From the NCBI RefSeq assembly GCF_901472495.1, contig NZ_LR590469.1:4494410-4558409 (forward strand): a stretch of DNA of 64,000 nucleotides, written 5' to 3'. The DNA comes from Yersinia enterocolitica subsp. enterocolitica (GTDB taxonomy: Bacteria; Pseudomonadota; Gammaproteobacteria; Enterobacterales; Enterobacteriaceae). Below the pieces are notes generated by a model that was given only the letters and a program-made list of their open reading frames with translations, made no database searches and had not been told where the DNA came from. Positions 8,168 through 15,882 of this stretch are shown here, one piece after another; positions within the stretch are counted from its first letter, which is position 1, and each line of letters begins with the position of its first letter. The position numbers were made by a program, and so were the translations under genes.

Positions 8168-8324
8168 ATCATCCCCTCCGTAAACGCTTAATTCGGTGTT
8201 GATAACACAATGTGAGTAGATCGGTAATCATATAAATGCAGAGGCTTATCAGAAACTAAATAAACTGGTCTTGCTATTAATATAAATCATTTCTCCGCTC
8301 ACCGCGCAACTTTATTACTTAATC

Positions 8325-8693
8325 TTACAATTCGTCAGCGGTTGAAGGTCTGTCATTGTTAATTATATCAAAGATGATTTTTTGCGGATGTACAATAAAT
8401 GTTACAGTATTTGTTAGTAAATCTTCAGTGTTGATATCCAAACAGGGGTTGAAGATATACCACCTATAACAGTAACTCATTGAATAACAGTTATCTTTCA
8501 AAGCGGAAATATCAAGAATTTCTAATGAGCCTTCTGTGTACTGTGCATTTTCAGAATAATACATTAAACCGGAAACTAAACTTCCTTCAATTTCACGAAT
8601 ATTATTTCTGATAGCATCCGTTAGTAATGAAATCGGGTAACACCCTGAGGGGAAGTCCCCAGCTATTTCATTGTTCATTAATTGTCCGCTCAT
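8325..8693 (-). CDS. Hypothetical protein, 122 residues
   Basis: I do not recognise a family. The product is acidic and tyrosine-rich (MYYSENAQY, YSMSYCYRWYIF) with no signal peptide or membrane helix, so it is probably a small cytosolic alpha/beta protein. The start overlaps the upstream ORF 8690-8911 by four bases (ATGA), which hints at translational coupling. An internal Met (MNNEIAG, residue 6) is an alternative start, and neither has a good ribosome site. It belongs to the accessory block between tomB and acrB. Confidence 0.5.
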   Translation of the reverse strand: MSGQLMNNEIAGDFPSGCYPISLLTDAIRNNIREIEGSLVSGLMYYSENAQYTEGSLEILDISALKDNCYSMSYCYRWYIFNPCLDINTEDLLTNTVTFIVHPQKIIFDIINNDRPSTADEL

Positions 8694-8911
8694 GGTGACA
8701 AGATTAATTCATTAGCGCATTGCCATTGCCACAAAAAATGCGATAACAATTTTTTTGAGTCACTACGCGTATGATTTGAATCAAAAAAATCAAATTTAAT
8801 GAGACTTATCAACTTAACTGGCGAGTTAACCCTCAGTGGTGTTATTAACACCGCCATCTTCAATAACGCCATATGGCAATAAAATAACAATTCCCAAATA
8901 GTCATCCTCAT
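8690..8911 (-). CDS. Doubtful small ORF, 73 residues
   Basis: Starts MRMTIWELLFYCHMALLKMAVLI, a hydrophobic stretch that could be a membrane segment, followed by a polar tail with several Trp and Ser residues. Its stop overlaps the start of the 122-residue ORF by four bases. No ribosome site is clear and composition is not strongly protein-like, so it may be spurious. No family recognised. Confidence 0.25.
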   Translation of the reverse strand: MRMTIWELLFYCHMALLKMAVLITPLRVNSPVKLISLIKFDFFDSNHTRSDSKKLLSHFLWQWQCANELILSP

Positions 8912-9264
8912 ATTTACGACTATTACTTACGATTAATTCAACCTACTTCTATTAATTTAGAATGCTATGCGGATTTGATCAAGAGGTGGGGCCGCCGCAT
9001 GGCTTATTTTTTATTGCATAATTTACTGTTTTGCGAGCACGAGCGAATAGTTCTGCTGTTAGATTACCAAAATTCAGCAGGTACTCACCAGTCAGCCCTC
9101 AGTAAAGATAGTTTAATTTACTGTAACTAACTATGAGAGTGTTGTGTGTTTTATCAACAGCGGCAGGTTTGCTTCCCCCTTATGTCCATATTGTGCAGGT
9201 ATCCCGTCATAGCTTGTTACTTTTGAAATCGGTAAGGCAACGATGTGCGCTTGAATTTAATAAC
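8912..9264. other. Gene-free stretch between divergent accessory units
   Basis: No credible ORF. The stretch separates the minus-strand unknown ORFs from the plus-strand metal-uptake operon and must hold promoters for one or both. I see no clear -35/-10 pair; the only defined element is the palindrome immediately downstream at 9265-9292. Confidence 0.4.
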
Positions 9265-9292
9265 TTATTGTGATGTTATATCATTTCAATAA
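9265..9292. promoter_or_regulatory. Candidate Zur-type operator of the metal-uptake operon
   Basis: A 28-base imperfect palindrome with arms TTATTG / CAATAA and core ATGTTATATCAT, matching at 11 of 14 symmetric positions. The left half shares ATGTTATA with the enterobacterial Zur box; the spacing of the right half is shorter than consensus. It lies directly upstream of an ABC operon encoding a zinc-type binding protein, and the neighbouring rpmE2 gene has a better Zur box. Confidence 0.45.
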
Positions 9293-9311
9293 ATTGCCTA
9301 TTCTTTCTGAC

Positions 9312-9452
9312 ATGAATAAATTCACTGCTCGGTTTACCCCACTGCCACATTGGACATTGTTCTCATTATCTTCTTTGCAGCGCATTGCCGGTGTTGCTTT
9401 GCTTTGTGTGTTGCTGTGGTGCGCTATTTATTGGGCGACTATATTGCCATGA
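9312..9452 (+). CDS. Small membrane protein encoded ahead of the metal ABC transporter
   Basis: The frame is open from 9270 but its first codons fall in the operator, so the Met at 9312 is the likelier start, giving 46 residues. One strong transmembrane segment (IAGVALLCVLLWCAIYWATIL) follows a polar N-terminus (MNKFTARFTPLPHW). The stop overlaps the ABC ATPase start as CCATGA, the same four-base ATGA coupling used between the ATPase and permease. That supports real translation despite a poor ribosome site. Function unknown; it may be an accessory subunit or a coupling peptide. Confidence 0.5.
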   Translation: MNKFTARFTPLPHWTLFSLSSLQRIAGVALLCVLLWCAIYWATILP

Positions 9453-10177
9453 TAAATCTGAAGAATACTGAAATTGGATATGGTAATCATGCTCTGACAC
9501 CGCCTATTGATGGCTGTTTTGTTGCCGGTTCGCTTACCGCCATTATCGGGGCAAATGGTGCGGGTAAATCCACTTTGCTTAAAACTTTGGCAGGACTACA
9601 ACCGGCCGTAGCGGGACAGATTACCTTTACCGGCGGGAGAGTTCCGCAAATGGCCTACTTACCGCAACAAGCCGAATTAGACCGGCAGTTTCCTATTGTC
9701 GTTCAAGATGTTGTTGCCATGGGGTGTTGGCCCCAAAGTGGGTTACTCGGCGGGATTAATCATCAATCCAGACAACGAATTAACCTGGCATTGAGCGCGG
9801 TCGGAATGCAGGATATGGCTCGTCAGCCTGTAGGTGAACTTTCCGGCGGGCAGTTACAGCGGGTGTTATTTGCGCGTCTTTTAGTGCAACAAGCGCAATT
9901 GATTTTATTGGATGAGCCTTTTACTGGGATCGATAGCCAAACTGTCGGATTGCTGCTTGAGGTTATTCATCAGCTACATACTGAAGGGCGAACCATCATT
10001 GCTGTCTTGCATGACATGTCGATGGTGGAAGAACATTTTCCTCATGCTTTATGGCTAACACCTCAAGGCCATTGCTGGCAGTCCGCAGAGCAGGTTTTAG
10101 TACAGTGGCATCACTCGCACGGCTCATCTTGCTCCTTTTCTTCGCGGCCCAGCATATTAAGAGCAATCAATTTATGA
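9449..10177 (+). CDS. Metal (zinc-type) ABC transporter ATP-binding protein
   Basis: ABC ATPase of 242 residues with Walker A GANGAGKST, Q-loop AYLPQQAELDRQFP, signature LSGGQLQRV, Walker B LILLDEPFTGID and H-switch AVLHDMSMV. It belongs to the ZnuC/MntB/SitB-like group that powers uptake of Zn, Mn or Fe. The start at 9449 (MINLKNTEIGYGNHAL) is fixed by homology and by ATGA overlap with the preceding small ORF. Permease and binding-protein genes follow at once, so the full importer is encoded here. The order (ATPase, permease, binding protein) differs from E. coli znuA/znuCB. Confidence 0.9.
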   Translation: MINLKNTEIGYGNHALTPPIDGCFVAGSLTAIIGANGAGKSTLLKTLAGLQPAVAGQITFTGGRVPQMAYLPQQAELDRQFPIVVQDVVAMGCWPQSGLLGGINHQSRQRINLALSAVGMQDMARQPVGELSGGQLQRVLFARLLVQQAQLILLDEPFTGIDSQTVGLLLEVIHQLHTEGRTIIAVLHDMSMVEEHFPHALWLTPQGHCWQSAEQVLVQWHHSHGSSCSFSSRPSILRAINL

Positions 10178-11031
10178 CGTTGTTTCATTTACTTGCCGAT
10201 CCTTTTATGGATTTCGGCTTTATGCGACGAGCATTGGTGGCCTGTTTAGCTTTGTCACTCAGTTCAGCGCCTCTAGGGGTTTTCTTATTATTAAGACGAA
10301 TGAGTTTAGTCGGTGATGCCCTGTCACATACGGTATTGCCGGGGGCGGCTATTGGATATCTGATTTCAGGTATGTCGTTGGTTGCGATGGGAATTGGTGG
10401 TTTTATTGCCGGGCTTGCGGTTGCCATGATGTCGGGCTGGGTGAGTCGCCGAACACTGTTAAAAGAAGATGCCAGCTTTGCCGGTTTCTATCTTGGTTCT
10501 TTGGCTTTGGGGGTCACCCTCGTCTCTTTGCGCGGTTCCAGTATGGATCTGCTGCATGTGTTGTTCGGTTCTATTTTGGCGGTTGATACCAACGCCATGA
10601 CTATGGTTGGTGTTATCACTACATTTTCCATGCTGGCATTAACCGCCATTTATCGCGCATTGGTGGTGGAGTCATTTGACCCCGTTTTTCTACGGGTGAG
10701 TATGGGGCGCTGGTTGATGGTGGTTCATGCGCTATTTCTGTCGTTGGTCGTCCTTAATTTGGTGGCTGGATTTCAGATCTTAGGCACTCTGATGTCAGTC
10801 GGATTAATGATGCTACCGGCAGCCAGTGCGCGTTTTTGGGCCAAAAATTTGCCGCAAACACTGGGGATCGCCATGACGATCGGCATGATTGCCAGCATCA
10901 TCGGTTTACTGTGGTCTTATTACGCCTCATTACCTGCCGGGCCCGCGATTGTTTTGAGCGCCAGTTTAATTTTCTTTTTATCTATTTTATTTGGAACGCG
11001 TGGTGGTGTGCTAGCCACCGCGCGCCGTTGA
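10174..11031 (+). CDS. Metal (zinc-type) ABC transporter permease
   Basis: Integral membrane permease of the ABC-3 family (ZnuB/MntC-like), 285 residues with about eight helices. The family motif is seen as LRRMSLVGDALSHTVLPGAAIGYL near residues 40-65, and the second conserved part is FQILGTLMSVGLMMLPAASARFW. The longer frame from 10051 overlaps the ATPase in another frame. The start at 10174 (MTLFHLLADPFMDF) makes a four-base ATGA overlap with the ATPase stop and matches homologues. Confidence 0.92.
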   Translation: MTLFHLLADPFMDFGFMRRALVACLALSLSSAPLGVFLLLRRMSLVGDALSHTVLPGAAIGYLISGMSLVAMGIGGFIAGLAVAMMSGWVSRRTLLKEDASFAGFYLGSLALGVTLVSLRGSSMDLLHVLFGSILAVDTNAMTMVGVITTFSMLALTAIYRALVVESFDPVFLRVSMGRWLMVVHALFLSLVVLNLVAGFQILGTLMSVGLMMLPAASARFWAKNLPQTLGIAMTIGMIASIIGLLWSYYASLPAGPAIVLSASLIFFLSILFGTRGGVLATARR

Positions 11032-11076
11032 GAACTATTTATTATTGAGAACCCCGTGTCATTAAAGGAGAGTTAA

Positions 11077-11955
11077 ATGAAGTATTTACCTATTAGTTTG
11101 GCGGTAGCTGCCCTACTGTCAAGCCCACTGGCGATGGCCAAAACGGTTGCAGCCGTTGCCAGTTTTTCTATTTTAGGTGATATCGTCCAGCAGGTTGGCG
11201 GCGAGCACGTCAATGTGGTTACCTTGGTTGGGCCAAATGGTGATCCACATGGTTTTGAACCTACGCCGAAAAATAGCAAACAATTGTCCAAAGCTGATGT
11301 GGTGTTTGTCAGTGGATTAGGGTTGGAGGGGGGGTTAGAAAGGTTGATCACCGCCTCGGGGTATAAAGGACAGGTCGTGATTGCATCTACCGGGGTTGAT
11401 ACCCGTAAGATGGATGAGGAAGGCAAAATGGTGACGGATCCCCATGCATGGAACAGTATGGCGAATGGTATCAAATATGCTAACAACGTAATGAATGCAT
11501 TGATTGCCGCCGATCCAGAAGATGCAGACTATTTCCGCAAGCGTGGAGGAGAATACATTCAGCAACTGGAAAAACTGGATGCTTATGCCAAAGCGCAGTT
11601 TGCCGCAATCCCTGCCGGGCAGCGAAAAGTGCTGACCAGCCATGACGCATTTGGCTATTTTAGCCAAGAGTATGGGGTTAACTTCTTGTCACCAGTCGGG
11701 TTTTCCACCGAGTCTGAAGCCAGTGCCAGTGGGGTTGCTGCGCTGATTAACCAAATCAAAAAAGAGAAAATAAAAACCTATTTTATTGAAAACCAAACTG
11801 ATCCACGCTTGGTAAAACAAATTGCCGAAGCCAGTGGTGCACAAGCCGGCGGAGAGCTTTATCCAGAGGCGTTATCTGCTGCTGGCGGCCCGGCAGCAAC
11901 CTATGCGCAAGCGTTTAAACACAATGTGGATACCCTTGTCGGTGCCATGAAGTAA
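11077..11955 (+). CDS. Periplasmic metal-binding protein, zinc type (cluster A-I)
   Basis: Substrate-binding protein of 292 residues with a cleavable signal peptide (ends SSPLAMA). Likely metal ligands are the His of GDPHGFEP, the His of TDPHAWNS, the His of LTSHDAFGYF and the Asp of NQTDPRL. Having His at the third position, where Mn/Fe proteins usually have Glu, points to zinc. The His-rich loop of E. coli ZnuA is absent. Spacer from the permease is 45 bases with AAAGGAG before the start. Next to zinc-free ribosomal paralogues, the operon probably serves high-affinity zinc uptake, though manganese is not excluded. Confidence 0.88.
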   Translation: MKYLPISLAVAALLSSPLAMAKTVAAVASFSILGDIVQQVGGEHVNVVTLVGPNGDPHGFEPTPKNSKQLSKADVVFVSGLGLEGGLERLITASGYKGQVVIASTGVDTRKMDEEGKMVTDPHAWNSMANGIKYANNVMNALIAADPEDADYFRKRGGEYIQQLEKLDAYAKAQFAAIPAGQRKVLTSHDAFGYFSQEYGVNFLSPVGFSTESEASASGVAALINQIKKEKIKTYFIENQTDPRLVKQIAEASGAQAGGELYPEALSAAGGPAATYAQAFKHNVDTLVGAMK

Positions 11956-12026
11956 TAATAGGATGAAATTTGCTCAGCCTCGAAGGGAACCAAGGGCTGA
12001 GTTCTCGAACCTTTGATGACAAATAG

Positions 12027-12058
12027 AAAAGCCCCATTGGGCAGCAACGGGGCTTTTT
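12027..12058 (+). terminator. Terminator of the metal-uptake operon
   Basis: Stem AAAAGCCCC / GGGGCTTTT with a 13-base loop followed by T residues, about 70 bases after the binding-protein stop. The A-run on the 5' arm lets it work for the convergent rpmJ2 transcript as well. Confidence 0.85.
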
Positions 12059-12081
12059 AGTAGCAGGTAATACACTCAACA

Positions 12082-12225
12082 TCAACGCTTCTTATGGGTT
12101 CCTCCCTGAACCGCTTTAAAACGTGGATTACTTTTGCAAATAACATACACCCGACCACGACGACGGACGATTTTGCAATCGGGATGGCGGTTTTTTGCCG
12201 AACGTAATGAACTCAATACTTGCAT
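12082..12225 (-). CDS. rpmJ2: Ribosomal protein L36 paralogue, zinc-independent
   Basis: 47 residues, read as [20 protein letters not shown] with C-terminal [12 protein letters not shown]. This is the YkgO-type L36, which lacks the zinc-ribbon Cys/His set of standard L36 (only two isolated Cys remain). During zinc starvation it replaces the zinc-bound form in ribosomes and frees zinc. It follows rpmE2 after 14 bases with GAGAG as ribosome site, so the two form one operon under the Zur box at 12518. Confidence 0.93.
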
Positions 12226-12239
12226 AATTACTCTCAGAA

Positions 12240-12500
12240 TTAGCTGGCTTTTTTGGTCAGGAAACTGCCGTAACGCTGATGGAAACGCGCGGCACTGCCT
12301 TCTTTTGAAAACTCTTTTTGTTTACCGGTGTAATACGGATGCGACGCTGAAGAGATATCCAATGTGACGTAAGGATAGGTCTGACCATCGCGCTCAATGG
12401 TGCGCGCTGTGGCGATAGTTGAACCGACAGTGAAATAAGTGTCTGCACTGGTATCGTGAAAAACCACAGTTCGGTAGTTAGGATGGATGCCAGGTTTCAT
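12240..12500 (-). CDS. rpmE2: Ribosomal protein L31 type B, zinc-independent
   Basis: 86 residues, YkgM/L31B family: [23 protein letters not shown] at the N-terminus and [11 protein letters not shown] then RFHQRYGSF near the C-terminus. The protein has no cysteine at all, so it cannot form the Cys4 zinc site of ordinary L31. It is the classic Zur-regulated replacement for L31 under zinc limitation. Its promoter region carries a Zur-type palindrome 18 bases upstream of the start codon. It is transcribed with rpmJ2. Confidence 0.95.
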
Positions 12501-12517
12501 ATGAACTCCACTTGTTA

Positions 12518-12532
12518 TGTTATACTATAACA
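12518..12532. promoter_or_regulatory. Zur box of rpmE2-rpmJ2
   Basis: TGTTATACTATAACA is a perfect 15-base palindrome around one central base and matches the core of the enterobacterial Zur box (TGTTATANTATAACA). It sits immediately upstream of rpmE2, where Zur-Zn would block transcription when zinc is plentiful. Confidence 0.85.
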
Positions 12533-12581
12533 ATAATTATGCTCCTTTCGATTTTCAGTTTCAAGTCTGAGTTTCAAATCC

Positions 12582-12616
12582 GAATAAATAAAAAGCCCGC
12601 AAAGCGAAATTTGCGG
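12582..12616 (-). terminator. Terminator of the yhf operon (minus strand)
   Basis: Read on the minus strand, the stem CCGCAAA / TTTGCGG with its six-base loop (12597-12616) is followed by GGCTTTTTATTTATT, a standard intrinsic terminator. It lies beyond a YPAL-type element, and a similar hairpin, CGCAAAC / GTTTGCG, is at 12751-12768 on the gene-proximal side. Confidence 0.75.
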
Positions 12617-12750
12617 AGAGGTTAATGACAAACTGAGCATCAAGCCAGGTGCGTGAAGGGGGGACTGCCCCTAGGAGCGCTTCGGTCGCTTACGCGACTA
12701 CGACCCCAACGGAGCATTTCCCCTTCAATCGACTTTGTCAGTAGTCGGTT
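12617..12750. repeat. YPAL-like palindromic repeat, copy 2 (divergent interior)
   Basis: Begins AGAGGTTAATGACAAAC and ends GACTTTGTCAGTAGTCGG, sharing the TGACAAA / TTTGTCA ends of the 4480 element. The roughly 100-base interior is different, with palindromic blocks GGGGGACTGCCCC and GCGCTTCGGTCGC...GCGACTACGACC. Like copy 1 it is bracketed by two related terminator hairpins. It may be a second subfamily or a separate element using the same ends. Confidence 0.6.
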
Positions 12751-12802
12751 CGCAAACCGCAGTTTGCGGACTTGTTAAGCTAGGTGATGTTGTTATTGGC
12801 GA

Positions 12803-14086
12803 TTAAGCGACCACGTGTAAGCCAAGCACAGCAAAGATATTCGCCAATATACCGACGACAATGGCCGCAATCGGGCCTGCCGCCAGTTTCATAACCGGAC
12901 GGCCACAAATTTCGTTGAGGATATACAAGCTGACCACCACGAAAATGCCGGTACCGGGCCAGATCTGATTTGCCGCATTAACCCCGCCCACTAAAAGTGC
13001 AATTTCAAGAATTTGCGTCATGGCGGTACGAATATTATCACCGGACATTTTCAACGACGGGAAGCGGTTCATCGCCTTACCAATTCGACTCAAACTGGTG
13101 ATCTCGACCCCCATTGCCCCCGCGCCCAGTATGCCAGCCACCACTGGGTTAGGTGCCAGATAGCCTAAGCCGAGGAACCAGTCACACCAGCCATTAGTGC
13201 CATACACACCGCTTATCATTGCAGTCGTAATAATCAGTGGCATGAAGGCGAGTGCTTGGACAATTGCCACTATGGCCGCAGAGGTAATTTGCCCTTTTCC
13301 GAGTAATGCTGCTGCAATCGGTTCACCCGCAATCCAGTGGTAGTGGGCAGTGATGGTAATCAATGCGGCCATTGGCAACAGATAAATCGCGTTTTTCCGG
13401 ATGCGATTAATATTATCATCAAACAGGCTATGTTCTATTTCTTCGCCGTGGCGTTTATCGCGGGAAGCAAAGAACAGCAAGCAAATCATACCAAACAGCA
13501 TTGCAATACCTTCCGGGCTGAGCGCGACTTCATTACCAGCAATGGTTACTGGGTTAATTCGCTCAATCACCACACGGGCCAGGAAGGCAATAATGATGGT
13601 GATTAACCCGGCTTTCTTACCGAATTGATAACCGACAGCAATGGCAGGGAAGGCCACAAATGCATAAATTATCGGATCACCCACCGAGGCGAGGGCATCA
13701 AGGAAGTTGACCGGTAGATAACTGAAACCTTTAATCAATCCATCCAGCGCAATAGTGATTAAAGCACCATAAACTGTGCCAATTAATACAGCTAACTTAG
13801 TATTATTCAGTGATACCCCAATAATATCTGCGGTTAGCAAAACGATATGAATAACGATAATGCCGGTTGCCAATGTAATCGGCATGGCGAAACCAGTAAT
13901 AAACCCGATGCTGATAGCAAAAGATATGCCCGCCAGCTCTTTCCGGCTCATATTGCCGTTCATGAACTCCGGCATAATAGGCCGCAATCCATCGTGATAC
14001 ACCGCGATAGATTTATTGGCGAGAAAGGTGGCGTACCCCCCCATTAGCGAGAAAAGAATAATCTTGACTAAATTAAACGATTCCAT
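12803..14086 (-). CDS. yhfT: YhfT family membrane transporter-like protein
   Basis: Hydrophobic protein of 427 residues with about eleven to twelve predicted membrane segments, matching E. coli YhfT (MESFNLVKIILFSLMGGYATFLANKSIAVYHDGLRPI onward). The family has no proven substrate; linkage to phosphopentomutase-like and PLP genes suggests transport of the pathway's starting compound. It is the last gene of the minus-strand yhf set, 109 bases after yhfU. The yhfS aminotransferase gene that follows it in E. coli is missing. Confidence 0.85.
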   Translation of the reverse strand: MESFNLVKIILFSLMGGYATFLANKSIAVYHDGLRPIMPEFMNGNMSRKELAGISFAISIGFITGFAMPITLATGIIVIHIVLLTADIIGVSLNNTKLAVLIGTVYGALITIALDGLIKGFSYLPVNFLDALASVGDPIIYAFVAFPAIAVGYQFGKKAGLITIIIAFLARVVIERINPVTIAGNEVALSPEGIAMLFGMICLLFFASRDKRHGEEIEHSLFDDNINRIRKNAIYLLPMAALITITAHYHWIAGEPIAAALLGKGQITSAAIVAIVQALAFMPLIITTAMISGVYGTNGWCDWFLGLGYLAPNPVVAGILGAGAMGVEITSLSRIGKAMNRFPSLKMSGDNIRTAMTQILEIALLVGGVNAANQIWPGTGIFVVVSLYILNEICGRPVMKLAAGPIAAIVVGILANIFAVLGLHVVA

Positions 14087-14195
14087 ATCACGACCCCATC
14101 GGGGCCAATGAGCCCCAGGCTAATTTGTTTATTATTGTTGTCAGTTGTGTCAGTCTTTTTAGAATAAAATGAATGACAGTAATAGATTTGCAGTA

Positions 14196-14561
14196 TTATT
14201 TTTCAGCCAATAAAACGGCACATAAGGCTTTAACAGAATTTTCAACACGGTCATTGGTAAAACCGAATGCTTTTTTCCCCTGATCTATCAATTGGCTGAT
14301 ATTGGCTTCTGAGGGTTGGGTCAAAGCATTGGCTATTGTGGCGCACTTATCGCGCCCAATCAGGGCATAAGCCATAGCCAAAGCACCACCGGCACCGCTT
14401 TGGCAAGCTCCTACGTAATAGTCGAAGCTGCCATTTTTGACTTTCATCGCGGCATCCATGTCGGTAAATATGTCAGAGGTGATTTTCCCCGCACCATATT
14501 TAATTAAACAGTCTTGTATTTCGTTTTTATTCAACTGCCCACCAATAGCAATTTTAAACAT
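14196..14561 (-). CDS. yhfU: YhfU family (DUF2620) small protein
   Basis: 121 residues with the glycine-rich segment YYVGACQSGAGGALAMAYALIG, matching the DUF2620/YhfU family. No catalytic role is established. There is no signal peptide and it appears to be a compact cytosolic alpha/beta protein. It lies 55 bases downstream of yhfW. In E. coli the phosphotriesterase homologue php sits between these two genes, and no trace of it is present here. Confidence 0.82.
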   Translation of the reverse strand: MFKIAIGGQLNKNEIQDCLIKYGAGKITSDIFTDMDAAMKVKNGSFDYYVGACQSGAGGALAMAYALIGRDKCATIANALTQPSEANISQLIDQGKKAFGFTNDRVENSVKALCAVLLAEK

Positions 14562-14616
14562 TATGACTTCCCCTTAAGTACCCTGAATATATTTTAAATA
14601 ATCTGAATATATTCCA

Positions 14617-15882
14617 TTATTTGCTGGCTTCAGTAAGTTGTCGCCAGAAAGAGTGACCGTTTTGTGGAGCAATTGCCGCGAAAAACTCACAGGCTGTCGC
14701 GCCAACATCTGACATAGTTTCCCGGATCCCCAGGTGGATGGCTTTCTGCTGTGAATGTTTCATTCCCGGATGATAGACCAGTAATGGAACTTGCTCGCGA
14801 GTGTGCTTGCTGTGGCCGATTGTTGGGTCGTTACCATGATCGGCCATCACGACCAGACAATCACCGGGTGCCATGGCTGCGGTAATTTTTCCTAACATGT
14901 TATCGACTAATTGCAGGCGTTCTGCATAGCGTGCAACATCTTGCCCGTGGCCTGCCAAGTCAGTTTCCTGAATATTGGTACAGATAAAGGCACTACCCGC
15001 GTGTTGCACTTCTGCTAATGTGATATCCAAAATAACTTGGGAATCAACCAATTGTTGGTAACTTCTCCCCGCCGGATTGGCAACAATATCCGCGACTTTA
15101 CCCACCAATACTGTGGGAATATTCACTTTCTCAAGCTGATGAGGCACCTGAACATCGGCATCGACACCATAACCGAGATGAATAACCTGAAAACCGGTAT
15201 CGTAAACACCGGATTTTGGACTGTTAATGCCAATATAATGTTGTTGCTTAACTTCAGCTGCACTGATGATTGCCTGGCTATTCATCAGTTGCCCTCCGTA
15301 GGCGATAACGCGGTTTACTTCCACACAACCGCGAACTATCCGACCTATCTTTTCGACCTGCTCAAAATCAATGGCATTTAAATTAGCACAAATATTAAAT
15401 ACTTGACCTAAATCTGCCTCAAGATTATCGCCAATTGCGACGCAGTTATTGACCCATAGAAATTGTAAATCACTGCTATCATCAGGCGCACTGTGCTTTT
15501 CAACCTGATAACCTTGTTGGCGTAATGCATCAGCAACACGTGACCTTACGGTGGAGAACGGCATGCTTAAGGGCGCGCGGGGCAGGGTACCCATGATTTC
15601 TTGATGACCCATAAAGGTATCACCACCTTCATGTTGCAATAGTGCGACACCAAAACTGGCCAGTGGGTTGTCTTGCATCACGCTGTCCTGAAAATCAGGA
15701 GAGCCGATATGCAAGGCGTTGAGTAACCCCAGCTTCTCTAAAGTGGCTAAATGCAATTCCGGGTAAGCTTGTAAAATATGGGCACAAGTATTCGCTCCCA
15801 GATCCTGTGGACGCACGTCAGAGACATCAGGCATGGCACCCACACCAAAGCTGTCGATGACCAGTATAATAAACTTACTCAT
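14617..15882 (-). CDS. yhfW: YhfW, phosphopentomutase-like metalloenzyme
   Basis: 421 residues of the alkaline-phosphatase superfamily, close to DeoB phosphopentomutase. The metal-binding blocks are IDSFGVGAMPD at the N-terminus and VMADHGNDPTIGHSKHTREQVPLLVY near the C-terminus; the segment GGDTFMGHQEIMG should hold the phosphorylated Thr. It probably moves a phosphate between positions of a sugar phosphate; the natural substrate of YhfW is not known. The start overlaps the yhfX stop by four bases (ATGA on the minus strand). Confidence 0.86.
   Translation of the reverse strand: MSKFIILVIDSFGVGAMPDVSDVRPQDLGANTCAHILQAYPELHLATLEKLGLLNALHIGSPDFQDSVMQDNPLASFGVALLQHEGGDTFMGHQEIMGTLPRAPLSMPFSTVRSRVADALRQQGYQVEKHSAPDDSSDLQFLWVNNCVAIGDNLEADLGQVFNICANLNAIDFEQVEKIGRIVRGCVEVNRVIAYGGQLMNSQAIISAAEVKQQHYIGINSPKSGVYDTGFQVIHLGYGVDADVQVPHQLEKVNIPTVLVGKVADIVANPAGRSYQQLVDSQVILDITLAEVQHAGSAFICTNIQETDLAGHGQDVARYAERLQLVDNMLGKITAAMAPGDCLVVMADHGNDPTIGHSKHTREQVPLLVYHPGMKHSQQKAIHLGIRETMSDVGATACEFFAAIAPQNGHSFWRQLTEASK

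Noticed and set aside
9350..9448. N-terminal extension of the metal-transport ATPase
   Set aside because: The extra 33 codons overlap the small membrane ORF in another frame and are Cys-rich and unlike any ABC ATPase. The ATGA-coupled start at 9449 fits homologues.
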